From Desulfosoma caldarium (GTDB lineage Bacteria > Desulfobacterota > Syntrophobacteria > Syntrophobacterales > DSM-9756): 64,000 nucleotides of DNA. Under the pieces are notes generated by a model. It made no database searches. It worked only from the letters and a program-made list of their open reading frames with translations, and was not told the DNA's origin. The position numbers and the translations under genes are program-made. Below, piece by piece: positions 8,697 through 18,478 of this stretch. The stretch's first letter is position 1, and every line of letters begins with the position of its first letter. The stretch covers positions 62,001 to 126,000 of the forward strand of contig NZ_RJVA01000009.1 of NCBI RefSeq assembly GCF_003751385.1, read 5' to 3'.

Positions 8697-10119
8697 CTAG
8701 GAACCTTCCTCCTTAGACGCGGCCTCGGTGGACGCCGCCAACAACAACCCGTAGTGCTTCACCTTGCGCCACAACGTGGACCGGCCCCAGCCCAAAATTT
8801 CCACCGCTCGACGGCGCTTTTCCTTGGCCTTGATGAGCGCTTCCACGATGAGGCGCCGCTCCAGTTCGCGCTCTTCTCTTCATAAAGCATCTCACCAGGA
8901 ACCTTTTGTACGGCAGGGGCCGACTCCCAGGTCTGCGAAAGGTCCGTGATGATCTTGACGCGCGTTTCGGTGGTATACGACGGCAAATGATGCACCTGAA
9001 TGGTGTCTTCCCGACACACGTTCACCGCATACTCCACAATGTTCTTGAGCTCGCGCACGTTTCCCGGATAGGGATATTCCATAAGGCAGCGCAGCGCCTC
9101 CGTGGAAAATCCCTTAATCTGCTTGTGAAAATCCGACACAAAGGCGGCAAGAAAATGATCTGGCAATAGCCGAACATCTTCCCCCCGTTCTCGAAGCGGC
9201 GGAATGTGCACGCGCACCACGTTCAATCGATACAGCAGATCCTGGCGAAATGTGCCTTCCCGCACCATGGCCTGAAGATCCCTGTGGGTGGTCGCAATGA
9301 TGCGCACATCCACGCGCATGCCTTTGGTGGATCCCAAGGGATAGATGACATGATCGTCCAAAAAGGTGAGCAGTTTGAGCTGAAGGGGCTAGGGAAGGTC
9401 CCCGATCTCGGCAAGGAACAACGTGCCGTTGTGTGCCAGGCGAAATCGGCCCGGCTTGGTTTCCACGGCCCCCGCAAAAGCCCCTTTCTGGTGGCCGAAC
9501 AGTTCGGATTCCAAAAGGGTCTCGGGCAGAGCGCCGCAGTTGACCTTCACGAAAGGCCCTTTGGCTCGGCTTGACAACTGATGGATGGCTTTGGCGAGAA
9601 GATCCTTGCCCGTGCCCGTCTCTCCGGTGATGAGCACCAAAGGGTCCATCTGGGCGATTCCCGGAAGGATGGCAAAAAGGCGCACCATAGCCGGGCTTCT
9701 TCCGATGATGCGGTGGAATCGGTATGCTTGCCCTGAGCGCGATTCCAATTCCTGAAACGGCCGAAGATCTTCTAGAACCTCCATGAAGCCGGCCACCTTT
9801 CCCTGGAGATCCCTCAAGACCACATCGCTGATGCGCACGGGAACCCGCCGGCGATCCCTGTTGATCAGGTCCCCTTCTCGGCACTGCGCCCCACCTTCCC
9901 ACGAAGGTTGCATCGGCGGGCATTCCAGAAGGCAGAGGTTGCTGCGCATCGCATGGCGGCATGGAAGTCCTGGCGCTTCCGCGTGGCTCAGCCCCGTGAG
10001 CACCTCTGCCGCTCCATTAAGGACAAGCACCCTGCGCTTTGGGGACAAAAAACCACGGCATCAGGAAGGTCGTTAAAGGCCGCGTCGCATTCGATGGGCT
10101 GGTCAAAGAGTCCGGTCAT
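8697..10119 (-). pseudogene. Sigma-54-dependent PAS-AAA+-Fis activator, broken
   Basis: Starting MTGLFDQPIECDAAFNDLPD at 10119, it carries a PAS domain (about 10-130), an AAA+ domain (GETGTGKD Walker A, GAFAGA in place of GAFTGA, LFLAEIGDLP) and a Fis HTH (AVEILGWGRSTLWRKVKHYG). Lesions: a missing base in the A-run at 10047-10052, a TAG at 9389-9391 in the Walker B region where Leu is expected, and a one-base loss near 8875 before LERRLIVEALIKAKEKRRRA. No intact ORF covers it. It lies downstream of the TauE/SafE gene pair on the same strand and may once have regulated it. Confidence 0.75.
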
Positions 10120-10258
10120 GAGCGGGGAAACCGTAGGGGCTATATGTCCCTTCCTCTCGTGTGTTCCAAGGACGCTGTCTTCGTCCCGTCAACCATACTT
10201 CTCGTTCCACGAGGAGGCAACTGGCACCCTGCTCGGCTTCCCACCTTTCAGCCCGCCG

Positions 10259-10681
10259 CTAATGGGCGCCGGCTCCAAAAATGCCCGAAGCCGCCAGCAA
10301 GAGAGCAGCCACTTCCACAAAGACGATGACGAGAAACGCGGTATCCTTCTGACGCACATACGCCGGAATTAAGGTGATAAAACCGATGATGGTCATGGCT
10401 CCCAAAAGAGCGATGCCCAAAAAGTTGAGATAGTCGCCCTTGCCCAGCAGCGGAACCCAACCCCAGCCGTGAGGGGCGCCGGATTTTTCCATAAATTCCC
10501 CCACAGGAAGGTGCCACAGATGCGGCAACTGATTCAACGGAATATGCGGACCCATCAACCCGGCGACGTAAATCACATAGGTTACCATCATGATCAAAAT
10601 ACTGGCCCAACATCCGTAAAAGAGAAGATCGGCATAAAGCAGCTGCTCAGGAGATGCCTTTGCACTATCTCTAGTCACCAT
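10259..10681 (-). CDS. Small membrane protein, DUF1634-like, partner of TauE/SafE
   Basis: 140 residues with three hydrophobic spans (about 14-42, 88-112 and 116-138). GIALLGAMTIIGFITLIPAY and the following span resemble DUF1634 proteins, often encoded beside TauE/SafE (DUF81) permeases. GAGAGGTG lies just before the ATG. It begins 52 bases after the TauE/SafE gene, so they are very likely cotranscribed. I infer a helper subunit of that permease; the biochemical role of the family is not known. The loop between spans 1 and 2 is rich in His, Trp and Gly, unlike a plain membrane anchor. Confidence 0.72.
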   Translation of the reverse strand: MVTRDSAKASPEQLLYADLLFYGCWASILIMMVTYVIYVAGLMGPHIPLNQLPHLWHLPVGEFMEKSGAPHGWGWVPLLGKGDYLNFLGIALLGAMTIIGFITLIPAYVRQKDTAFLVIVFVEVAALLLAASGIFGAGAH

Positions 10682-10733
10682 GGTGCACCTCTCGTTTCTT
10701 TATCGCTTTAAGATATCGTGGTCCTCAAAGACG

Positions 10734-11696
10734 CTAGCCGATGCCCAAGCCCTTTAGCAGCGCTTTGATGCCGGAAAATAACAGCACGCCAATGACCAGA
10801 TAGCGAATAACCTTCGGTTTCGCCACGGCCAGAATGCGCACGCCCACGAAGGATCCCAGCATCAAACCCACAATGGAGGGAATGGCCATGAGCGGAATGA
10901 CACAGCCCTTGTTGAGGTACACCCAGGCGGCAGAAGTGTCCGTGATGGACAGAAGGAACTTGCTGGTCCCGACGGCCACCTTTAGCGGGGCGCCCATGAG
11001 CAGGTTGAGCACCGGGACGTTGGCCCATCCCGCTCCGAGCCCGAACATACCGGCCATGATGCCGATGAGGATGAAAAGAATCAGGCCGGGAAGCGTCCGA
11101 TGGGTTTTCCACTCCACCACCTCCCGCGTCGATTCTTCGTAATAGACCCCGTTCATCCCCAGCGCTCGCCCGACGGCGTCTTGCGCTTTGACCTGAGGCC
11201 GTTCCACATTCTTGGATGCGGCCAAGAGGATGGCAATGAAGACGATGGTGGCGCCCAGGCAGATTTGCACCACATTGGTCGGCAGCGCCAACCCGAGAAA
11301 GGCTCCGGCGATGGCGCAGACGGAAGCAATCAAGGCCACGGGCAGAGCAAGGCGCAAGTTGGCCAGGTTTCGGCGCAAAAGTCCGGGCCCTGCGGCCAGC
11401 GCTCCGGCCAGAGCCACAAGAAGCCCGGCGCCGCGCACAAAGTCCAAATGAAACGGAAAAAAGCCGCTCACCAGGGGCACATACAAGACGCCGCCGCCCA
11501 CACCGGCCAACACCGCGATGATGCCGAGAATAAAGCAAAAGAATAAGAGAACCACAGGCCAGAACCACCACGGCTTGTTGGCTTCAGGCAAAGCCGCCTG
11601 CGCCTCTGAAGCCAGAGCCCACGCGGGAGTCGCCATCACACCCGCCAAGGCCACCCAAAAAAACACACCAACCCTCGCTCGCAGTCTTCTCACCAT
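10734..11696 (-). CDS. TauE/SafE-family permease (sulfite/organosulfonate exporter type)
   Basis: 320 residues: a signal-like N-terminal span, then about eight membrane spans in two repeats. The first repeat has GIIAVLAGVGGGVLYVPLVS; the second has GIMAGMFGLGAGWANVPVLN and VGTSKFLLS, the hallmarks of the TauE/SafE (DUF81) family. Characterised members export sulfite or sulfoacetate, or move small anions; the substrate here is unknown. A DUF1634-like gene follows, then the broken activator, NifX-like and chimera genes on the same strand. A second, differently organised TauE/SafE gene lies at 53135-54082, so this one may be a partly redundant copy whose regulation has decayed. Confidence 0.86.
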   Translation of the reverse strand: MVRRLRARVGVFFWVALAGVMATPAWALASEAQAALPEANKPWWFWPVVLLFFCFILGIIAVLAGVGGGVLYVPLVSGFFPFHLDFVRGAGLLVALAGALAAGPGLLRRNLANLRLALPVALIASVCAIAGAFLGLALPTNVVQICLGATIVFIAILLAASKNVERPQVKAQDAVGRALGMNGVYYEESTREVVEWKTHRTLPGLILFILIGIMAGMFGLGAGWANVPVLNLLMGAPLKVAVGTSKFLLSITDTSAAWVYLNKGCVIPLMAIPSIVGLMLGSFVGVRILAVAKPKVIRYLVIGVLLFSGIKALLKGLGIG

Positions 11697-11782
11697 GCCC
11701 TACCCCCATATGTGCTGAGATCCGCGCTACTCGTGAAGGATTGCACAAAGCGTCGTCATTTTAACCAGTCGCATGTTTGGAG

Positions 11783-13702
11783 TCAAACGGAAATGTCCCC
11801 AGGTTTGAAAATGACAGCAGCCAAAGGAGGCAGGTTGATGACAAGCGAGTACGGTCGGCCGTGGTAAGGTACATCTTCGGCATTCACGCCCCCCAAATTG
11901 CCCTGGCCGCTTCCACCGTAAACGGAAGCGTCGCTGTTAAGCACCTCGTGCCAAAAACCGCCAAAGGGCACGCCGATACGGTAGGGAAACCGAGGCACAG
12001 GCGTGAAATTCAGAGCGCACACGAGAACGTCTTCCTCTTTTTTACCGCGCCGCAAAAACACCAGAGTGCTCTGCTCGCTGTCGTTGCAGTCGATCCACTC
12101 AAACCCTTGCGGTTCATTGTCCAGCTCATACAGGGCGGGTTCGCGGCACACAAGGCGGTTCAGGTCTCGCACCCACTGCCGAAGGCCGCGGTGGGTGTCG
12201 TGGTCCAGAAGAGCCCAATCCAGCTGGGCGTCGTGGTTCCACTCGTTCCATTGGCCGAATTCCGAACCCATAAAAAGCAACTTTTTGCCCGGATGGCTGT
12301 ACATGTAGCCGTAGAGCAGCCTCAGGTTGGCAAACTTTTGCCACAGGTCCCCCGGCATTTTGCCCAACATGGAACCTTTACCGTGGACCACTTCGTCGTG
12401 GGAAAAAGGCAGAATGAAATTTTCGGAATAGGCGTAGAGCAGGCTGAAGGTCAGAAGGTTGTGGTGGTATTTTCGATGGACAGGATCCTTGCACATGTAG
12501 AGCAGAGTGTCGTGCATCCAGCCCATGTTCCATTTGAATCCGAACCCAAGGCCGCCCAGGTAAGTGGGACGCGACACCATGGGCCAGGCCGTGGATTCTT
12601 CCGCAACGGTCACGGTGTCGGGGTGTTCCCGGTAGACCATTTCGTTGAACCGGCGCAGAAACGCAATGGCTTCCAGGTTTTCATTGCCGCCGTAGCGGTT
12701 GGGAATCCATTCGCCGTCGCGGCGGGAATAATCGAGATAAAGCATGGAGGCCACAGCATCTACACGCAAACCGTCCACGTGGTAGACGTCGAGCCAAAAC
12801 AGGGCGCTGGAGATGAGAAAATTAAGAACCTCGTTGCGCCCGTAGTTGTAGATGAAGGATTTCCAATCGTTATGAAAGCCTTGCCTGGGATCGGCGTGTT
12901 CATAAAGGTGCGTGCCGTCAAAGAAGCCCAAGCCGTGTTCGTCCGTGGGAAAGTGGGCGGGCACCCAATCCACGATGACCCCGATGCCGTGCTGATGCAG
13001 CGTATCCACAAAAAACATGAAATCCTGCGGCGTGCCAAAGCGGCTGGTGGCGGCAAAATACCCCGTGGTTTGATAACCCCACGATCCGTCAAAGGGGTGT
13101 TCGGTCACGGGCAGCAGCTCCACGTGCGTGAAACCCATATCCTGCACATAGGCGGCCAGGCGCGGAGCCAGTTCGCGATAGGTGAGCCATCGGTTGTCTT
13201 CCTCCACAACCCGCATCCAAGATCCCAGGTGCACTTCGTAAATGGTCATGGGAGAAGAGCGCGTGTTGCGTTCCCGTCGAGACTGCATCCACGCTTTGTC
13301 TTGCCAGGCGTAGCCGCCAAGGTCCCAGACGATGGAAGCCGTTCCCGGCCGTTTTTCCGAAAAAAAGGCAAAAGGGTCCGCTTTGAGCACCCGGTAGCTG
13401 TTGATTCGGGACGTGATGGCATATTTGTAGGTCGCCCCCACGCCAATGCCGGGCACGAACCCTCTCCAGATGCCCGTATCCTGAAAAGGTTCCAGAGGAT
13501 GGGAGGCTTCGTTCCAGTCGTTAAAGTCCCCGACAACCGAGACCTTTTCCGCATTAGGCGCCCACACGGCAAAATGCACGCCGTCTTCACCGTTCAGGCG
13601 ACACGGGTGCGCCCCCATCTTCTCCCAAGCTCGGTAATAACTGCCCTGTTTCCAGAGATACACATCAAAGTCGCTGAAAAAACGCCACACGCCTTCACTC
13701 AC
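11783..13702 (-). CDS. glgB: 1,4-alpha-glucan (glycogen) branching enzyme
   Basis: GH13 branching enzyme that forms alpha-1,6 branches in glycogen. An N-terminal CBM48-like region ([20 protein letters not shown]) is followed by a TIM barrel with [15 protein letters not shown] (nucleophile Asp about 312), VAEES (acid Glu about 365) and [12 protein letters not shown] (Asp about 435), then the C-terminal beta domain. I prefer the GTG at 13702, behind GGAAGGGGA, which gives 639 residues, usual for short-type GlgB. The frame stays open to 13915, but those 71 residues (Cys- and Arg-rich) do not look like protein. No other glycogen gene is nearby. Confidence 0.92.
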   Translation of the reverse strand: MSEGVWRFFSDFDVYLWKQGSYYRAWEKMGAHPCRLNGEDGVHFAVWAPNAEKVSVVGDFNDWNEASHPLEPFQDTGIWRGFVPGIGVGATYKYAITSRINSYRVLKADPFAFFSEKRPGTASIVWDLGGYAWQDKAWMQSRRERNTRSSPMTIYEVHLGSWMRVVEEDNRWLTYRELAPRLAAYVQDMGFTHVELLPVTEHPFDGSWGYQTTGYFAATSRFGTPQDFMFFVDTLHQHGIGVIVDWVPAHFPTDEHGLGFFDGTHLYEHADPRQGFHNDWKSFIYNYGRNEVLNFLISSALFWLDVYHVDGLRVDAVASMLYLDYSRRDGEWIPNRYGGNENLEAIAFLRRFNEMVYREHPDTVTVAEESTAWPMVSRPTYLGGLGFGFKWNMGWMHDTLLYMCKDPVHRKYHHNLLTFSLLYAYSENFILPFSHDEVVHGKGSMLGKMPGDLWQKFANLRLLYGYMYSHPGKKLLFMGSEFGQWNEWNHDAQLDWALLDHDTHRGLRQWVRDLNRLVCREPALYELDNEPQGFEWIDCNDSEQSTLVFLRRGKKEEDVLVCALNFTPVPRFPYRIGVPFGGFWHEVLNSDASVYGGSGQGNLGGVNAEDVPYHGRPYSLVINLPPLAAVIFKPGDISV

Positions 13703-13982
13703 AACCTGTTCCCCTTCCCGCGCGATTTTTTCACCCCGAGGCCTCTTGGCCGCATTCTGCAGGCCCGGCGCTCGCCACGACGGCCATCCCCCTTGAGCGC
13801 CCCCCCCGCATGGAGCCTTGTCCGATCGTGGAATCAAAGGGAGCCGCGAACGGCACGATACGCGGCATCGCAAGGGTCCCGCCGTATGAATCCATGAACC
13901 CTCGCTCGAACACATGCCCTGAGAGACTTATCTAAACAAACGCCAAGGGCAAAAAGAAAGAGCGTGATTTTTTGGGGTTTGC

Positions 13983-14306
13983 TCAGGATGCCTTCTCCAA
14001 CTCATCCTGCGCCCAACTCAAGGCTGCCGACACGGACGGAAATCCGATGGTGCTCACCAGCAGCAGCAGCGCGTGCACAATTTCCTCAGGACTTGCGCCT
14101 GCGCGGAGCGCTCGGCGCGTGTGACTATGGACGGCGCCTTCGGAACGAATGGCGGCGGCGGCGGCCAGTTGCACCAGATGGGCGGTCTTGTGGTCCAGAG
14201 GCCCTTCGCGTCGTACGGCGACGCCCAGGGCATCCAGAGCAGCCATGACGCCCGGATGTTTTTCCCGAACTACAGCGTACCAGCGAGGCAATTGTTCTTC
14301 GGCCAT
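13983..14306 (-). CDS. Carboxymuconolactone decarboxylase-family protein, cysteine-less
   Basis: 107 residues, all-helical CMD/AhpD-like fold. AhpD-type peroxidases use a CxxC placed where this protein reads SEGAVHSH; here no cysteine occurs at all, so disulfide chemistry is excluded. The start at 14306 (MAEEQLPRWYAVV) follows GGGAGGAACCACC; the longer frame to 14366 has no ribosome site. It lies between convergent glgB and divergent hisB. Role unknown. Confidence 0.75.
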   Translation of the reverse strand: MAEEQLPRWYAVVREKHPGVMAALDALGVAVRREGPLDHKTAHLVQLAAAAAIRSEGAVHSHTRRALRAGASPEEIVHALLLLVSTIGFPSVSAALSWAQDELEKAS

Positions 14307-14572
14307 GGTGGTTCCTCCCCCTGTATGCCTTGTGAATGGCTTAGGCCCCGCCAACACGATGCCCACACCCCTCGGGGCCCTCTTGTTTTTTTACCTTACC
14401 TTGGGCCGCCTTGTGAGACAAGGTGCCCTGAACGGGCAGTGTGTTCTAGCGTTTACATGAAATACAAAAGCCTTTATAGAGAATTGTCGGGCCCAGGGCA
14501 GCCCGCCTCGCGCCAAAGGGCAGGCGCCAGAAGGGCATTAGACCGCTTTTTGCACGATGCCAAGGAGAGCCC

Positions 14573-15169
14573 ATGGACAGGAAACCGCGCCAAGCCATGG
14601 TGGAACGCAAAACGCAGGAAACCGCCATTGCCGTCAAAATCCTTCTAGACGGCACGGGAACGGCCGAGGTGGACACGGGCCTTCCCTTTTTCGACCACAT
14701 GCTCACCCTGTGGGCCGTCCACGGTCTCTTCGATATCACCCTTCGAGCCCAAGGGGATCTGGACGTAGACGGCCATCACACCGTAGAAGACGTGGGCATC
14801 TGCCTCGGTCAGGCCCTTTCCAAGGCTCTCGGGGATCGCAAGGGCCTGCAACGCTACGGCACCGCCTGCGTTCCCATGGATGAGGCCCTGGCTCAGGTGA
14901 GTCTGGATCTGTCCAACCGCCCTTACCTGGTGTGCCGTTTGCCGGCCATGGCCGAGCGGGTCGGCACCTTTGAGACGGAACTGGTGCCCGAATTCTTTCG
15001 CGCCCTGTGCCACCACGGCGGTCTGACGCTGCACATCGCCGTCCCCTACGGCGACAACACCCATCACATCCTGGAAGCGGTCTTCAAAGCCTTTGGCCGA
15101 GCCCTGGACGAAGCCACGGCACTGGACCCGCGTCGCTTAACCGTCCCCAGTTCCAAGGGTGTGCTGTAG
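14573..15169 (+). CDS. hisB: Imidazoleglycerol-phosphate dehydratase
   Basis: 198 residues covering the whole monofunctional HisB. It catalyses the sixth step of histidine synthesis, dehydrating imidazoleglycerol phosphate to imidazoleacetol phosphate, with two manganese ions. Conserved metal-binding histidine motifs are visible: FFDHML, DGHHTVEDVGICLG, CHHGG and NTHHILEAVFKAFGRAL. AAGGAGAG precedes the ATG. No other his gene is in the window, so the pathway genes are dispersed here. No phosphatase domain is fused. Confidence 0.95.
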   Translation: MDRKPRQAMVERKTQETAIAVKILLDGTGTAEVDTGLPFFDHMLTLWAVHGLFDITLRAQGDLDVDGHHTVEDVGICLGQALSKALGDRKGLQRYGTACVPMDEALAQVSLDLSNRPYLVCRLPAMAERVGTFETELVPEFFRALCHHGGLTLHIAVPYGDNTHHILEAVFKAFGRALDEATALDPRRLTVPSSKGVL

Positions 15170-15858
15170 CGACATGGGGTCAGACCTTTACTTTTTAGCC
15201 GCAGGTCCGAAAAGTGGACTCCCGCTCGTGTGGGCGTGACGACGGGGGCGGCACGATATGGACTCGCGCCTACGGGGGAGTGACCGCTCGGGGTGAGGCA
15301 GGCTGAAGACCGGCGCACGCGACCCAAAACTTTACCCGGCACGCGTGTGCCGATCAAAGAACGTATTGGAAAGGTTTTGGACTGAAGGTGCCAACCACCC
15401 TGTTGATGACCTATCGGTCGATACCCGCAAATGGATCAAATGGTTAGCGGCGCGTTTCGGACTGCCTTGGTGCCTCCGCCGAGACATGGATCAGGCCGGC
15501 CGTCGGGTCTTCTTTGAAATCAGAGCCGACATACCCACCGTCTGGGCCGGTGCCATCTGCAGCCCAACGCAAGGAAGATTCAACTTAGTCCGGGGAGGGG
15601 GGCTATAATGAGCGCATCCCTAAGAAAACATCGGTCCCAGAACCCCGATGCAGGCAGTGAAAAAACGGGAGCGAAAATGGCATCAACTTTTTGTTACATC
15701 GGTTCATAACTTTACGGGACTGGACAAAATCGCCGTCCGTTGGCATGGAACCCTGGGTAGCAAACGCCAGCACGGAAAAATGACCTTCAAAAAAGCGGGC
15801 GCCAACCTCCGCCGGGCAATAGTTGATGGATTTGGGATTCCAGCGCCCCATTGACCCC
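15170..15858. other. Non-coding or decayed stretch between hisB and tRNA
   Basis: About 690 bases without a recognisable gene. Just after hisB is a TGGGGTCAGACCTTTACTTT stretch of a kind often seen at edges of transposase remnants (REP-associated tyrosine transposases); no transposase reading frame remains. ORFs at 15345-15608 (+) and 15603-15851 (-) have no motif I recognise and no good ribosome site, so I do not call them. Confidence 0.35.
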
Positions 15859-15887
15859 TTGACTTCTCATGCTCCATAGGCTATACA
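15859..15887 (+). promoter_or_regulatory. Sigma-70-type promoter for the initiator tRNA
   Basis: TTGACT at 15859-15864 and TATACA at 15882-15887 are separated by exactly 17 bases. Each box differs from consensus by one or two bases. The mature tRNA begins 15 bases after the -10 box, leaving a short leader, as expected for a stable-RNA gene. Confidence 0.75.
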
Positions 15888-15901
15888 CTGGAGCTCGCTG
15901 A

Positions 15902-15978
<77 letters not shown>

Positions 15979-15986
15979 GAAAACAG

Positions 15987-16018
15987 AGGACGCAGCCATA
16001 CGGCCTGCGTCCTTTTTT
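15987..16018 (+). terminator. Rho-independent terminator after tRNA-fMet
   Basis: GGACGCAG (15988-15995) pairs perfectly with CTGCGTCC (16005-16012), followed by six T residues. It starts 9 bases after the tRNA CCA end. Confidence 0.88.
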
Positions 16019-16156
16019 GTTTTCTTTATTTTTGTGTTGACGAAGACGAGCTGCCCTCCGATAGAAGGCTCGACGGGATATGTTTAAAGGGTTCGCCTTC
16101 ACAATAGAGAAAAGTTTACCAGAAAAACAGTGACATCAAGAGAGGAAAATCATTCC

Positions 16157-17560
16157 ATGGATGCGCTGGACCATGGACTCTCCGAAGCGTTTCAAGAAGC
16201 CCTTGAGATGGCTTTTTCTCTCCATCGCCGACAGTTTCGAAAGGGGACCCGGGTCCCCTACGTTTCCCATCTGTTGGCGGTGGCGGCCATGGTGCTGGAA
16301 AACGGCGGGGACGAAGCGAGCGCTATCGCGGCTCTGTTGCATGACGCCGCCGAAGATCAAGGTGGGCAAGCCACCCTGGAAGCCATTCGTCGCCGGTTCG
16401 GCGACCGCGTGGCGGATCTCGTCCGGTCCTGCTCGGATTGCCTTGAATCCCCCAAACCTCCCTGGCAGGAACGCAAAGAAGCTTACCTGGAACACCTGAA
16501 AACGGCATCGGACGACGCAGTCCTCATCAGCCTGGCAGATAAGGTCCATAACGCCGGCACCATTGTGGCCGATTTGGAACGGGAAGGTCCCGGCGTGTGG
16601 GATCGCTTTCAGGCCGGCAAACTGGGCACTCTCTGGTATTATAAAGCGCTTGTCCGCTGCTTTCGTCGCCGTGGCCTGTATCCTCAACTGGTCCGCCAAT
16701 TGGACCGTCTGGTCGAGCGGCTTCGGCAATTGGCCGCTCGCGTCACCGTGCTGGGCATTCCCTTTGACGCCAATGCATCGTACCGGCGAGGTCCTGCCCT
16801 GGCGCCGGCGCGCCTTCGTGAAGCGCTTTATTTAGGATCCACGAACCTGACGGCCGAATCAGGACTGGATTTGGGCGCAAGCGATGAATGGACCGACGCG
16901 GGCGACCTTTCCTTTTCTCGCTTGGACGGTATCGTTGGCACGGATGGCATGGTCACCAAGGTCCAAGAGGCCGTGGAAAAGATTCTCAGGACCGGAAGTG
17001 CCGTGCTCGCCGTGGGAGGCGACCACTCCATCACCGTCCCTGTGGTGCGCGCCCTAGCGGCTCACCACGGCCCCTTGAACATCCTAGACCTGGATGCGCA
17101 CCCGGACCTTTATCCTGCTCTGGACGGAAACCCCATGAGCCACGGATCCGCGTTTACGCGCATCCTCGAAGAAGGCCTGGCTCAGAGGCTTGTTCAGGTG
17201 GGTATTCGGACCATGAACGAAACACAGAGGAAGGTGGCCGAACGCTTCGGCGTGGAAATTCTGCCCATGGATCGCTGGACCGGGGAGTGTCGTTTTCGAT
17301 TCGACGGTCCCGTGTATGTTTCCCTGGACGTGGACTGCCTGGATCCAGCCCATGCACCGGGCGTCTCCCATCAAGAACCCGGAGGCCTTTCCCCCCGCGA
17401 CGTGATCCGCATCATTCATGGGTTGGAAGGGCGGCTGGTGGGAGCCGATCTAGTGGAAATCAACCCCGAACGGGATGCGTCGGGCGTAACGGCCGCCCTG
17501 GGGGCGAAGCTCCTGAAAGAACTCCTCGCCCGTTTACTTGCCCCTAAGGCGGTGCCATGA
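16157..17560 (+). CDS. RSH-type HD hydrolase domain fused to agmatinase/arginase-like ureohydrolase
   Basis: 467 residues, two enzyme domains in one uninterrupted frame. Residues 1-190 are a RelA/SpoT-type (MESH1-like) HD domain: RKGTRVPYVSH (His about 38), LLHDAAED (His62, Asp63, Glu66, Asp67) and SLADKVHN (Asp about 128), the full hydrolase set without a synthetase. After a helical linker, residues 196-467 are an ureohydrolase starting VLGIPFDANASYRRGP, with metal ligands in GGDHS (His about 290), DAHPD (about 313-317) and SLDVDCLDP (Asp391, Asp393). It could couple (p)ppGpp or another nucleotide's turnover with agmatine or arginine hydrolysis. The ATG at 16157 follows AGAGGAAA; the GTG at 16130 lacks a site. 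Its stop overlaps the next start (ATGA). Confidence 0.85.
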   Translation: MDALDHGLSEAFQEALEMAFSLHRRQFRKGTRVPYVSHLLAVAAMVLENGGDEASAIAALLHDAAEDQGGQATLEAIRRRFGDRVADLVRSCSDCLESPKPPWQERKEAYLEHLKTASDDAVLISLADKVHNAGTIVADLEREGPGVWDRFQAGKLGTLWYYKALVRCFRRRGLYPQLVRQLDRLVERLRQLAARVTVLGIPFDANASYRRGPALAPARLREALYLGSTNLTAESGLDLGASDEWTDAGDLSFSRLDGIVGTDGMVTKVQEAVEKILRTGSAVLAVGGDHSITVPVVRALAAHHGPLNILDLDAHPDLYPALDGNPMSHGSAFTRILEEGLAQRLVQVGIRTMNETQRKVAERFGVEILPMDRWTGECRFRFDGPVYVSLDVDCLDPAHAPGVSHQEPGGLSPRDVIRIIHGLEGRLVGADLVEINPERDASGVTAALGAKLLKELLARLLAPKAVP

Positions 17561-17911
17561 GCCGCCGTCCAGATCCCTTACTGGAAGAATTCTTGGATTC
17601 CGCCCGGTCCCTCTCCCATCTGTGCAGGGACACCATTGCTCATCAGCGGGATTCCGACACCGCGGGGAATGCCTTTGAGGAAAACGTGGAGGGCTGGGTG
17701 TCCACCTGGTATCCCATGCGGTATCCCGTGACCGGCCGACCTTAAGGTGAATTGGAGTGGGCCCACACGTTTCACGAGCCTCAGAAACGCACCCTGGAGG
17801 CCATGCACCGCTAGCCCCTTTGGGGAACATGCAGGCACAAAAAGCAGGCCGTGGCTATCGGGCTGCTCAACGTCTACGGCGACGCCACCCCTTTGACTGA
17901 CTGCAGGGGCT
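17557..17911 (+). pseudogene. Remnant of a gene coupled to the HD-ureohydrolase
   Basis: The ATG overlaps the upstream stop (ATGA), so this was probably translationally coupled. It reads MSRRPDPLLEEFLDSARSLS for 62 residues, then TAA. The same frame goes on with protein-like stretches (ELEWAHTFHEPQKRTLEAMH, AVAIGLLNVYGDATPL) broken by TAG and ending at TGA near 17911. I do not recognise the family. Either the 62-residue ORF is a real small protein or the whole is a decayed gene; I favour decay because the helical and hydrophobic patterning persists past the stops. Confidence 0.4.
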
Positions 17912-18478
17912 GATCTTCCGAGACGCCACATGCGAGCACCTGGCCTGGGTCAATTGTTTTGGTATCCTCGGTCGAGGGGATCATGCATGGCACGATCAGT
18001 TCCGCTCCGCTGCGGTTGGCGCTCTCAGAATGTCAGCCAGCCTGCTGCCGCCCATCCCTCGACCATGGGAGGGCACAGCCGGTTCGGAACGGATTGAAGA
18101 ATCACCACCTTTCTTGGCGTAGCCATCGGGCACTTATCGGCAGCTCTCGGCCGCATCCTCCCTCAGCCGACGGGCTGTGCGCCCCGGCGCATCGTTTCCA
18201 AGGGACAGGATCCATCGCTTTGCCTCTTCACAAGAAGTGGAAGCCTTTCTGCCCATAGGCACCTTCCAGAAAAAATCACCGGCATGACCGTTCCCCTTGC
18301 TTTTAGTAGCCGCACATCCGAGAATACGAAATTCGTCGTCAGTGCCATCCATCAAAATCTACCCCCGATGTCTCATGCTCTTTTGAAGCGGCATTGAATT
18401 TGTTAAAAGGTCCTAGGGATGTTCTTGAGATTTGTGAAAGCCGCACATCATCAATCCGACAGGGGCTAGGAGGAAAAC
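17912..18478. other. Gene-free stretch upstream of the LUD gene
   Basis: About 570 bases. No ORF here has family character or a ribosome site, and I see no clear terminator or repeat. The last 20 bases carry the GGCTAGGAGGAAAAC ribosome site of the LUD gene. The region may be debris following the decayed gene upstream. Confidence 0.35.

Noticed and set aside
11777-13897. A 706-codon open frame on the plus strand, antisense to glgB
   Set aside because: The minus strand encodes a full GlgB with catalytic motifs; the antisense frame is rich in Val, His, Gln and Pro, as expected from GC-rich shadow coding, and has no family motif.
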